Position numbers and translations under genes: made by a program. This document shows positions 32,626-41,700 of a stretch of DNA of 44,788 nt, piece by piece. The notes under the pieces are model-generated. The model was not told the origin of the DNA. It saw only the letters and a program-made list of their open reading frames with translations, and ran no database searches. Source of the DNA: Mesostigma viride (lineage: Eukaryota; Streptophyta; Mesostigmatophyceae; Mesostigmatales; Mesostigmataceae); assembly GCA_009746045.1 (NCBI GenBank), contig RPFO01000346.1, positions 1 through 44,788 of the forward strand, in the 5' to 3' direction. Position 1 is the first letter of the stretch. Every line of letters begins with the position of its first letter.

Positions 32626-33243
32626 ATGACGTTCTACAGGACGGAGGGGGGCGAGTGGATCAACTTGGAAGACAGGCTTCTGGGAGTGGTTAAGAGCGCG
32701 CTCAGGCTTCTGCCGGACATTAAGCTGGATTTTAAGCCCAAGGAGGGTGAAAGGTCTCTTTTGAAACCGGATGTCGCGAAGGCCGCGGCTCTTGTTTTCA
32801 ATATCGAGGGTCGGGGACTCCCAAACCCGACCGTAGAGCCATTTGAGGAGGTGCTTGTGAGGTGTGGTGCTATAAGGCCCTATGATCCATCAATACCCAG
32901 CCCAATTTGTTTTCAGTCGATCGATGCTGATGGTAATGAAAGTTGGATACAGATGACGCGGCCATATGATAGGGGAGAAGGGTTTAAGGGTTTAGGGGAG
33001 GTGGGACGGTTCGAATGGGTCATCTTGAAGGACGGCAAGTACTTCAAGCATCACACTGACCTGATCATCGACCGGCTGTTCGTGTCTGCTGGAGATTGCA
33101 TGTTCTGGTTGAGGGAATACGTGCATGAGTGGGGACCCGACGGTGTTGACGAGTTTGAGAAAGCGGTTCGTGAGGTGATGTCCGCGCTGGGGCAGGAGTA
33201 CAAGTTCGAGTGCGTGACTGACGCGAATCGATTATGCGACTGA
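32626..33243 (+). CDS. Unknown 205-residue protein
   Basis: Starts at ATG 32626, directly after TTGCAG (either a splice acceptor or the local start context GCAG-ATG). No family is recognised. Visible features: a mixed alpha/beta-like sequence, Pro-rich middle (RPYDPSIPSPICF), then SAGDCMFWLREYVHEWG and a C-terminal helix-like DEFEKAVREVMSALG, ending RLCD. The last two residues, Cys-Asp, are shared with the following gene (NACD). It is flanked by two near-identical intergenic units, so it looks like one module of a tandemly duplicated gene family that has diverged strongly in sequence. Confidence 0.65.
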   Translation: MTFYRTEGGEWINLEDRLLGVVKSALRLLPDIKLDFKPKEGERSLLKPDVAKAAALVFNIEGRGLPNPTVEPFEEVLVRCGAIRPYDPSIPSPICFQSIDADGNESWIQMTRPYDRGEGFKGLGEVGRFEWVILKDGKYFKHHTDLIIDRLFVSAGDCMFWLREYVHEWGPDGVDEFEKAVREVMSALGQEYKFECVTDANRLCD

Positions 33244-33249
33244 AGTGTT

Positions 33250-33544
33250 GGGTGTGATTTTCTTTGCGCCAACGGCCGTTGGAACCTGCAAATTAGGGTT
33301 TGATTTTCTTTGCGCCAACGGCCGTTGGCAGCTGGAAAGTTGGGTGTGATTCGCCACGTGGCACTATGGATGTAATCAATAAATGCATAATAAAAATTTT
33401 TTTCGTGCATTTTTCGTGCGCCAACGGCCGTTGGAGGCTGGAAAATGGTGTGATTTTCGTGCGAGTAATAAATCATTCTTGTTGTTTCAAGCCAACGGCC
33501 GTTGACGGTGAGAAATGTGTATCAAACGGTGTTGGTGGTCGCAG
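33250..33544 (+). promoter_or_regulatory. Intergenic unit, second copy
   Basis: Palindromes at 33269, 33314, 33421 and 33492, CCACGTGG near 33353, AATAAATGCATAATAAAA near 33380, and the same terminal GACGGTGAGAAATGTGTATC block before CGCAG|ATG. Parallel to 32346-32625, with one extra palindrome copy. Confidence 0.5.
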
Positions 33545-34326
33545 ATGGCGGTCAAATGCACGGTTGCGTGGTGCCAGGAAGCGAGAGCAGGAGGGGATGA
33601 CTTGTGCGTGCGTCATGTCAGCGTGCGAACGGGAATGGCAGGGAGGGTGAAGGATTTGTTTGCAAAAAAGGGGGGTGTATCGCCCGGGATTGCCAGCTTC
33701 CATTCGGGACGGATTGCATGCCTTTTTGTGATGGACACGCCAAGTTGTCAGGGGAGATGCAAGAGGTGATCAAAGGAGGCTTGTTGTTTGTGCATGGCGA
33801 GTCCAGTGCTGGTGAAGGACCTCTTGTCCTGAGTTTTGAGGTGGACAGTGCTGGAAGTCTGGAAAGAATGGCGGTCAGGTCGCGGGAATGGATGTTGAAT
33901 CACCCTGACTTTGACTCGTATGCCTACTGCCAAGGTTTCGGGGACGCCGTTTTTACATGGATGCTGTGCTCGGAGGATGACGTGCATGCGATTGTTTCGC
34001 ATGACGACTTGGATATCGCAGGCGCCATGGGCGCAGACCTGTTGTTGTATTTCATGATTGGATGGGGTTGCGGATTTTTGGAAGGTGATTGGTGGGTCCC
34101 GCACCTCGCAAGGCTTACTTTTGCGGTCGGCGAATTGCCTGTACCTGTTGAAGTCTCAAAAACTCGTGTGGAGATGGCTGCCGTTCTGGCATCGGGGGTT
34201 AAGCGCCAAGCCCGATTTGCCATGACCGTTGTTGCTGATGCTGAGGGGGAGGAAATTGAAAAGGTCGTGGAAAGGGTCGTCCTGGCCTCTGCTTTGGTGG
34301 AGAGAGCAAGGAATGCATGCGACTAG
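33545..34326 (+). CDS. Cys/His-finger protein, frameshifted
   Basis: Starts ATGGCGGTCAAATGC at 33545, right after CGCAG. The first frame gives KCTVAWC..LCVRHV (C-x4-C-x10-C-x2-H). A second finger, GCIARDC..FCDGH (C-x4-C-x11-C-x2-H), is in the +1 frame, which runs to TAG 34326. The two meet at the A6/G6 run 33664-33675; adding one base makes LFAKKGGCIARDC continuous. The spacing of the two fingers then matches the gene at 35736. The C-x4-C-x10-C-x2-H pattern resembles plant WRKY19-like zinc fingers; that is resemblance only. The remaining ~180 residues are unrecognised, Trp- and acid-rich, ending RNACD. Likely about 260 residues when repaired. Confidence 0.65.
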
Positions 34327-34339
34327 GTGTTTTTGGTCG

Positions 34340-34353
34340 CCAACGGCCGTTGG
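34340..34353. repeat. Palindrome between cluster genes
   Basis: CCAACGGCCGTTGG followed by ACTTGCAAAATG, 14 bp after the stop of the preceding gene and 45 bp before the next ATG. Confidence 0.9.
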
Positions 34354-34397
34354 ACTTGCAAAATGTCCTGTGAGCTGAGTCCGTTTCTTAACTTGCC

Positions 34398-34742
34398 ATG
34401 GACGTCGGTTGTGCAGGGGCAGGGTGTAGGATGGAGTGCGGAAAAGAAGGAAAGGAAGGGGGGGAGACTACAAAGGAAAACCTGATAGAGATTGTGGAGG
34501 CCGAACTGGAAGACCTGCCCGATCTGGTTCTCGAAGAGGACGGGCAATTGCACGCTGAACGTCTTGATGGCGTGGGCATGATGATGTCGGAGGTTGATGG
34601 GTATGGTGGAATTGCTAAAGGTGTATTGCGTAAATTGAGGCGTGAGGAGGATGTGGGGACTCCGGCTCATGTTTTGGTCAGTTTTATGAACGACAATTGG
34701 GGTCGAATGCAACCCACTAAAGATGGGGAGGATGTTGACTAG
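34398..34742 (+). CDS. Small acidic Cys-containing protein, unknown
   Basis: 114 residues from ATG 34398 (TTGCCATGGACG). The N-terminus has CAGAGCRMEC, which may be the remnant of the C-x4-C half of the finger seen in neighbours, but no C-x2-H partner follows. The rest is acidic (IVEAELEDLPDLVLEEDG) with a short basic helix GVLRKLRREED. AATAAAG follows at about 34776. A start after GTGCAG at 34423 is an alternative. Function unknown. Confidence 0.5.
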   Translation: MDVGCAGAGCRMECGKEGKEGGETTKENLIEIVEAELEDLPDLVLEEDGQLHAERLDGVGMMMSEVDGYGGIAKGVLRKLRREEDVGTPAHVLVSFMNDNWGRMQPTKDGEDVD

Positions 34743-34834
34743 AATGTGATTTTAGGATGAATGTAAATTTATTTAATAAAGAAGAATCATTTGGAAAAAA
34801 TCGCCTGATGGTGTCAAGTTTTGTGCGTCTAAGG

Positions 34835-34883
34835 CCAACGGCCGTTGGGATGTGTGGAATTTAACAGGGCCAACGGCCGTTGA
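34835..34883. repeat. Two palindromes between cluster genes
   Basis: CCAACGGCCGTTGG at 34835 and a CCAACGGCCGTTGA variant at 34870, both preceded by GG; the second is 54 bp before the next gene start. Confidence 0.9.
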
Positions 34884-34936
34884 CCCTGCTGAATGCGTGC
34901 GTTTGCGGGTGGTGTAAAAAATATCGATGTGCACAG

Positions 34937-35509
34937 ATGGACCCCATTCGATGCGAACATCCGGATTGTCAATGGGAAGGAATGCCGACGGACAGCGAGT
35001 GGTTCTGTCCCAAGCATTCTGACGTATGGGGGGCGTTGTTTGCCGAAATCGAGAGCGGGCTGATGACGATTGACCGTCACATCGTGACGAAAAAGTGGAA
35101 GCCTTGGCCCAACAACATGGTTTTGGTCTTGTACTATGTTGACAAGAAGCCTCGATTCATGCTGCGTGATGCAGAGTGGGTGATAGAGGAGGTGGGACAG
35201 ATGCGACCTGGAGAGGGGATAGGCGGAGAGGACAAGCCGCCAAGGCATGTGTGGGCTTACATGGGAGACCATCCCGACTGTCCAACGGCCAAAGTGTGGC
35301 ATGATATGGGAAGGGACCTGGCCACGGAGTCCGCGTATGAGTGCGCGCGACTCGTGACAGCGCTCTTGAAGGGGGAGGTGAAAGACCTGATGCGCAAGGG
35401 GGGGTTGGTAGAGCAGATTAGACAGCAGATTAGACGTGTGTGTGATTTTGATGAGGAGATTGATGAGAAGCCGGCAAAGAGGGGCAGGATGGACAGAATT
35501 GCTCAGTAA
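34937..35509 (+). CDS. Cys/His-finger protein, intact
   Basis: 190 residues from ATG 34937, directly after GCACAG; an upstream in-frame ATG at 34880 would add 19 Cys-rich residues (CVCGWCKKYRC). Residues 6-26 read CEHPDC..WFCPKH (C-x4-C-x12-C-x2-H), one finger of the type seen in the genes at 33545 and 35736. Then come a Trp/Tyr-rich middle (MVLVLYYVDKKPRFML) and a C-terminal helix-rich region (ECARLVTALLKGEV), ending in a basic KPAKRGR stretch that could be a nuclear signal. No known family beyond the finger resemblance. The shared architecture finger, then ~150 unique residues, suggests fast divergence. Confidence 0.65.
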   Translation: MDPIRCEHPDCQWEGMPTDSEWFCPKHSDVWGALFAEIESGLMTIDRHIVTKKWKPWPNNMVLVLYYVDKKPRFMLRDAEWVIEEVGQMRPGEGIGGEDKPPRHVWAYMGDHPDCPTAKVWHDMGRDLATESAYECARLVTALLKGEVKDLMRKGGLVEQIRQQIRRVCDFDEEIDEKPAKRGRMDRIAQ

Positions 35510-35735
35510 GAAAGAGAGGGAGAAAATATGATTTGATTAATCTGATGCGTGTAATTGAAACTAATTTATTTTGTCTCATAAAACTTCTTTGAACGGACCT
35601 TCTTTGAACCAACAATTATTGCACAAAAAGACTAGATTGAGAATTGTGTGAGAAAGACGCCAGAGGGGGTTCTGACGGTGCTCATTGCCCCTGTTATACA
35701 ATGGCTGCTGTATGGGACTCATGGCAATTGCGCAG

Positions 35736-36518
35736 ATGGCAACGAAATGCAAAATCTGTACGGAGCCCGTAAGGGTCGAGGGACTGTGCGCGGAACATTA
35801 CAAGTTCCTACAAGCGCACGACCTCGAGTACCAACATGCCAAGGATCCATACGGGGGGTGTGGATTTCTTAGATGTGATAGACCACTGGAGGGATTGGAT
35901 GTGTATTGCAAGACACATCTACCTTTTGCCGAGAAGTTGGAGGACGTGTGCGCTCGTGGGATCGCATACGTAGCAAGTTTGCAGATGTTGATGGGGAAGA
36001 CCGGAATGACACGCTCGGTCCTCCACTTCACGGCAACGCACACTGGGGAACGGAAAGTTGAGCTGGTGCGCCTCGACAGGCAGGGACTCGAGATTTTGGC
36101 AGAGGGGGACAGCGCGTACGGGTTTGCTCATGGGCTTAACGTTACCATGGGGGATTCCTTGCAGGGTGTGGCGCGTGAATGCGCGTACACCTTGATGACG
36201 AATAATGGATTTGTGGAAGCACAAAGACTGCACAAGGATATTTTGGAGGCTCTTCTTGCCGCAGAGCCGGTGGGACTGCCGAAGAGGCCTGAGGAGCGGG
36301 ACCGTTTGATCAGGATGGTGGTGAAGGCGGATATAGATGCAGATGTGGAGGCCGCAAAGGCGAAGGCAGAGGAAGCGCGTCGTGCAAAGGAGGAATCGGA
36401 TCAAGAACTGTTGGAGAAGATGCAGAGCTCCAACAAAATTTTGCATCGTTTGGGGATGGCGGACGTCGCTTATGAATGCGAGTCCGGGAAGGGGAAGAAA
36501 CAAAAGAGGAAAAGATAA
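35736..36518 (+). CDS. Two-finger Cys/His protein with coiled-coil tail
   Basis: 260 residues from ATG 35736 (GCGCAGATGGCA); the upstream in-frame ATG at 35685 is less likely because the CAG-ATGG context matches the neighbouring genes. Finger 1 near residues 5-20: CKIC..GLCAEH (C-x2-C-x9-C-x2-H). Finger 2 near 37-57: CGFLRC..VYCKTH (C-x4-C-x10-C-x2-H). A middle region follows (HFTATHTGERKVELVRLD). From about residue 200 there is a charged helix (DADVEAAKAKAEEARRAKEE) likely to form a coiled coil, then a basic end KKQKRKR. The layout suggests a nuclear protein that binds another protein or nucleic acid; this is inference. It is the best-preserved member of the local family. Confidence 0.7.
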   Translation: MATKCKICTEPVRVEGLCAEHYKFLQAHDLEYQHAKDPYGGCGFLRCDRPLEGLDVYCKTHLPFAEKLEDVCARGIAYVASLQMLMGKTGMTRSVLHFTATHTGERKVELVRLDRQGLEILAEGDSAYGFAHGLNVTMGDSLQGVARECAYTLMTNNGFVEAQRLHKDILEALLAAEPVGLPKRPEERDRLIRMVVKADIDADVEAAKAKAEEARRAKEESDQELLEKMQSSNKILHRLGMADVAYECESGKGKKQKRKR

Positions 36519-36755
36519 TAATGGGAATGGTCGCCCACTGTTCTTGTCACAGAAATGCTTTTGTTAATGCTGGCGAACTTGGGACGGTCGTCCGTATTTC
36601 AACATTTCCTTGCCTTTAAAATTGATTGATGGGTAAATAATAATACTGAGCAAGCCTTACATTTTATGTGTCTGTCGTCATACAATTTCGTTATTGTTTC
36701 AACCCTTGCAACGAGGTTTTTCTTGTCCCATGCATGCAAGTCTCAACCTTGGTGT

Positions 36756-37200
36756 CATGGAACTGCTTGTCTTTGCATATTACAACCCATTAATGCTCGG
36801 TTTGCATCATCATGTTCCACCAAGGGAATAAATGAAGTAGCTATTGAAGCTTGCGTTAGAGAAATCCCCAAATAATCGACTTCTTCTGCTTTACTACTAA
36901 ATTCTGGTTTATATCGCACAGGAACATAATTATTTTCAACACTAGAGTAACAAGAAAGTAATAAATATTCTGGGGCGAATTTAAATTGATCTTGTTGATC
37001 TGGAGGTATAAAAATAGGTATTTCACTTTTAATTACTTGATTTTTTTGTAATGTATAAAAAGGACAGGAAAACATATTCATTTACTTTACTATGCGTAGC
37101 TAAAGATCCAATTAAACCGGTATTAGGCCCTTCTGGCGTTTGTATAGGACCATAATGACTAGGTATGTATATCATGTAACGTGCGTGTTTGCAAGTTGGC
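36756..37200 (-). pseudogene. rpoB: Plastid rpoB fragment in the nucleus (NUPT)
   Basis: The minus strand encodes [20 protein letters not shown] and, in another frame, [16 protein letters not shown] then NMQRQAVP. These are hallmark segments of the bacterial/plastid RNA polymerase beta subunit, in the right order and spacing. The frame changes at about 37070-37080, and the match stops abruptly after QAVP, where a stop follows. Only about 150 of more than 1000 residues are present, AT-rich compared with its surroundings. A nuclear insertion of plastid DNA explains all this. A diverged plastid contig is excluded by the nuclear genes and satellites around it. Confidence 0.9.
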
Positions 37201-37329
37201 CGTTGACACTCTACGACGGAGCCAATTTTCGGAAGAACCTGCCTCATTTATGAATGCATCGACTGTGTGCATAAATTGTGATCATTGAATTGAACAAAAA
37301 AATTCTCTTATTGCCCCAATCATGGCTAT

Positions 37330-37680
37330 TCTCTTAATGCCCTATCATGGCTATTTGTTTGTGTATGTTTTGCCCATGTTATTACATTAATGGCATGATG
37401 TTGTGGATTGCTCTATCTATGATGGTTGTTCGTTTGTGTATGCTTTGCCCATGTTGTTACAGTAATGGCATGATGTTGTGGATTGCTAGCTCAATCTATG
37501 ATGGTTGTTCGTTTGTGTATGCTTTGCCCATGTTGTTACAGTAATGGCATAATGTTGTGGATTGCTAGCTCAATCTATGATGGTTGTTCGTTTGTGTATG
37601 CTTTGCCCATGTTGTTACAGTAATGGCATGATTTTCTGGATTGCTCAACCTATGAGGGTTGTTCGTTTGTGTATGTTTTG
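37330..37680 (+). repeat. ~78-bp tandem repeats
   Basis: About four copies containing ATGGTTGTTCGTTTGTGTATG, TTTGCCCATGTTGTTACA and GTAATGGCATGATGTTGTGG. Variable ends. Overlapping Met/Cys-rich frames are artefacts. Confidence 0.9.
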
Positions 37681-37687
37681 CGCGCAG

Positions 37688-37809
37688 ATCACAATGGATT
37701 GCACCATCTGCCGCAACAAGCGAAGCCCCCTTACTGGTTCCAAGATCTTATCCTACTCGATGCCAAGCAGGCTGGCGAAGGGTATCCCAGTACGTACTTT
37801 GAAACTTGA
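37688..37809 (+). CDS. Possible terminal exon of an unseen gene
   Basis: After the acceptor TTTGCGCGCAG, one frame reads HNGLHHLPQQAKPPYWFQDL, LILLDAKQAGEG and YPSTYFET, then TGA at 37807-37809. The composition is protein-like. The competing ATG frame from 37694 (MDCTICRNKRSP..) is longer but less convincing. No upstream exon is identifiable because the preceding DNA is tandem repeat. It could be a relic. Confidence 0.3.
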
Positions 37810-38020
37810 TGCCGCAAAACAACTACAACTTCGTTTTAACCCTTTAGCCGTTTTGAGTGATATTTACAGCGGACATTACATTTTTGTTGCTACGGGATGA
37901 GAATTGAGCTTTGTAATGCTAGCAGGTGTCACCAACCAAACTGTCCGCTATTTGTAGTGGGCATTTATTGTTAGAGCTTGCAGCTGGGTCCCTGCTCCTC
38001 CACATGCAACCTTGGTGTTC

Positions 38021-38110
38021 ATGAGCCCTTTACTAGCTTCCTTTATGTCAGGGGGTGCTATATTCATGAGCCCTTTACTAGCTTCCTTTATGTCAGGGGG
38101 TGCTATATTT
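38021..38110 (+). repeat. 45-bp tandem duplication
   Basis: CATGAGCCCTTTACTAGCTT and CCTTTATGTCAGGGGGTGCTATATT occur twice in direct succession. Confidence 0.9.
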
Positions 38111-38380
38111 GGCACCCATAGGACATTGCAATATGACCAATGACATGACCCCCAAGGTGGTGAATATATGTGTGTGCTTGTGTCCTATAATGGACCATAA
38201 CTAACTATTAGGTTGGTTTGTGGACATTATCATGGAAAGTGACAATTGCCCGGTTTTTATAGCGGGCAGTTGGACACGGTTTTAAGGGTTGACCTATTAG
38301 CTTTGTCAGATGTGTGTGCTGCACCGCACCGCTTGCTAACATATTCGGCGGATTTCTTCTTTGTCGTCTGCGTGTCACAG

Positions 38381-38694
38381 CGTGCTTGTACGCACAACCA
38401 CCCGCGTTCCCCTCCGCCGGCGCCCCCGCCGCCGGCGCCCCCACCGCCGGGCTCTCCGCCGCCACCGTGTTGCCCCCTCCCGCCGCCGGCCCTTCCGCGC
38501 CGTCGGAAGCTGCAGCGGCAGCACAGCAAATGCCCCCTCCCCCCGCACCATCGTCGGGGCAAGAGGCGCGCGGCGTTCATGCAGCAAAGGCGGCGAAGGA
38601 GCGGAGGAAATCGGCGGCTTCTGGGTCATCGGGTTCCGATGCCGCGACGGCAGCAACTGGAAAAGCAACCCACCACACACTGCCAGCTGTCCGG
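38381..38694 (+). CDS. Candidate Pro-rich exon of a split gene
   Basis: Bounded by acceptor GTGTCACAG and donor CCGG|GTAGGT. All three frames are open. The only frame whose phase fits the exon at 44032 reads [20 protein letters not shown] and ends GG; it is proline-rich (extensin-like) then Arg-rich. Another frame is Ala/Pro-rich ([19 protein letters not shown]) and looks equally natural, but is out of phase by one base. GC-rich codons contrast with the AT-rich DNA to the left. Which frame is used is unresolved. Confidence 0.35.
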
Positions 38695-38733
38695 GTAGGT
38701 GTTACGCACAAGGATGTGATTTTCTTGCGCCAT

Positions 38734-41700
38734 CCTTGTCCTTGTCCTTGTCCTTGTCCTTGTCCTTGTCCTTGTCCTTGTCCTTGTCCTTGTCCTTGTC
38801 CTTGTCCTTGTCCTTGTCCTTGTCCTTGTCCTTGTCCTTGTCCTTGTCCTTGTCCTTGTCCTTGTCCTTGTCCTTGTCCTTGTCCTTGTCCTTGTCCTTG
38901 TCCTTGTCCTTGTCCTTGTCCTTGTCCTTGTCCTTGTCCTTGTCCTTGTCCTTGTCCTTGTCCTTGTCCTTGTCCTTGTCCTTGTCCTTGTCCTTGTCCT
39001 TGTCCTTGTCCTTGTCCTTGTCCTTGTCCTTGTCCTTGTCCTTGTCCTTGTCCTTGTCCTTGTCCTTGTCCTTGTCCTTGTCCTTGTCCTTGTCCTTGTC
39101 CTTGTCCTTGTCCTTGTCCTTGTCCTTGTCCTTGTCCTTGTCCTTGTCCTTGTCCTTGTCCTTGTCCTTGTCCTTGTCCTTGTCCTTGTCCTTGTCCTTG
39201 TCCTTGTCCTTGTCCTTGTCCTTGTCCTTGTCCTTGTCCTTGTCCTTGTCCTTGTCCTTGTCCTTGTCCTTGTCCTTGTCCTTGTCCTTGTCCTTGTCCT
39301 TGTCCTTGTCCTTGTCCTTGTCCTTGTCCTTGTCCTTGTCCTTGTCCTTGTCCTTGTCCTTGTCCTTGTCCTTGTCCTTGTCCTTGTCCTTGTCCTTGTC
39401 CTTGTCCTTGTCCTTGTCCTTGTCCTTGTCCTTGTCCTTGTCCTTGTCCTTGTCCTTGTCCTTGTCCTTGTCCTTGTCCTTGTCCTTGTCCTTGTCCTTG
39501 TCCTTGTCCTTGTCCTTGTCCTTGTCCTTGTCCTTGTCCTTGTCCTTGTCCTTGTCCTTGTCCTTGTCCTTGTCCTTGTCCTTGTCCTTGTCCTTGTCCT
39601 TGTCCTTGTCCTTGTCCTTGTCCTTGTCCTTGTCCTTGTCCTTGTCCTTGTCCTTGTCCTTGTCCTTGTCCTTGTCCTTGTCCTTGTCCTTGTCCTTGTC
39701 CTTGTCCTTGTCCTTGTCCTTGTCCTTGTCCTTGTCCTTGTCCTTGTCCTTGTCCTTGTCCTTGTCCTTGTCCTTGTCCTTGTCCTTGTCCTTGTCCTTG
39801 TCCTTGTCCTTGTCCTTGTCCTTGTCCTTGTCCTTGTCCTTGTCCTTGTCCTTGTCCTTGTCCTTGTCCTTGTCCTTGTCCTTGTCCTTGTCCTTGTCCT
39901 TGTCCTTGTCCTTGTCCTTGTCCTTGTCCTTGTCCTTGTCCTTGTCCTTGTCCTTGTCCTTGTCCTTGTCCTTGTCCTTGTCCTTGTCCTTGTCCTTGTC
40001 CTTGTCCTTGTCCTTGTCCTTGTCCTTGTCCTTGTCCTTGTCCTTGTCCTTGTCCTTGTCCTTGTCCTTGTCCTTGTCCTTGTCCTTGTCCTTGTCCTTG
40101 TCCTTGTCCTTGTCCTTGTCCTTGTCCTTGTCCTTGTCCTTGTCCTTGTCCTTGTCCTTGTCCTTGTCCTTGTCCTTGTCCTTGTCCTTGTCCTTGTCCT
40201 TGTCCTTGTCCTTGTCCTTGTCCTTGTCCTTGTCCTTGTCCTTGTCCTTGTCCTTGTCCTTGTCCTTGTCCTTGTCCTTGTCCTTGTCCTTGTCCTTGTC
40301 CTTGTCCTTGTCCTTGTCCTTGTCCTTGTCCTTGTCCTTGTCCTTGTCCTTGTCCTTGTCCTTGTCCTTGTCCTTGTCCTTGTCCTTGTCCTTGTCCTTG
40401 TCCTTGTCCTTGTCCTTGTCCTTGTCCTTGTCCTTGTCCTTGTCCTTGTCCTTGTCCTTGTCCTTGTCCTTGTCCTTGTCCTTGTCCTTGTCCTTGTCCT
40501 TGTCCTTGTCCTTGTCCTTGTCCTTGTCCTTGTCCTTGTCCTTGTCCTTGTCCTTGTCCTTGTCCTTGTCCTTGTCCTTGTCCTTGTCCTTGTCCTTGTC
40601 CTTGTCCTTGTCCTTGTCCTTGTCCTTGTCCTTGTCCTTGTCCTTGTCCTTGTCCTTGTCCTTGTCCTTGTCCTTGTCCTTGTCCTTGTCCTTGTCCTTG
40701 TCCTTGTCCTTGTCCTTGTCCTTGTCCTTGTCCTTGTCCTTGTCCTTGTCCTTGTCCTTGTCCTTGTCCTTGTCCTTGTCCTTGTCCTTGTCCTTGTCCT
40801 TGTCCTTGTCCTTGTCCTTGTCCTTGTCCTTGTCCTTGTCCTTGTCCTTGTCCTTGTCCTTGTCCTTGTCCTTGTCCTTGTCCTTGTCCTTGTCCTTGTC
40901 CTTGTCCTTGTCCTTGTCCTTGTCCTTGTCCTTGTCCTTGTCCTTGTCCTTGTCCTTGTCCTTGTCCTTGTCCTTGTCCTTGTCCTTGTCCTTGTCCTTG
41001 TCCTTGTCCTTGTCCTTGTCCTTGTCCTTGTCCTTGTCCTTGTCCTTGTCCTTGTCCTTGTCCTTGTCCTTGTCCTTGTCCTTGTCCTTGTCCTTGTCCT
41101 TGTCCTTGTCCTTGTCCTTGTCCTTGTCCTTGTCCTTGTCCTTGTCCTTGTCCTTGTCCTTGTCCTTGTCCTTGTCCTTGTCCTTGTCCTTGTCCTTGTC
41201 CTTGTCCTTGTCCTTGTCCTTGTCCTTGTCCTTGTCCTTGTCCTTGTCCTTGTCCTTGTCCTTGTCCTTGTCCTTGTCCTTGTCCTTGTCCTTGTCCTTG
41301 TCCTTGTCCTTGTCCTTGTCCTTGTCCTTGTCCTTGTCCTTGTCCTTGTCCTTGTCCTTGTCCTTGTCCTTGTCCTTGTCCTTGTCCTTGTCCTTGTCCT
41401 TGTCCTTGTCCTTGTCCTTGTCCTTGTCCTTGTCCTTGTCCTTGTCCTTGTCCTTGTCCTTGTCCTTGTCCTTGTCCTTGTCCTTGTCCTTGTCCTTGTC
41501 CTTGTCCTTGTCCTTGTCCTTGTCCTTGTCCTTGTCCTTGTCCTTGTCCTTGTCCTTGTCCTTGTCCTTGTCCTTGTCCTTGTCCTTGTCCTTGTCCTTG
41601 TCCTTGTCCTTGTCCTTGTCCTTGTCCTTGTCCTTGTCCTTGTCCTTGTCCTTGTCCTTGTCCTTGTCCTTGTCCTTGTCCTTGTCCTTGTCCTTGTCCT

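Noticed and set aside
35282-35292. CCAACGGCC inside the gene at 34937 and CCAACGGCCG near 44682
   Set aside because: Half sites only, in coding sequence; not members of the palindrome family.
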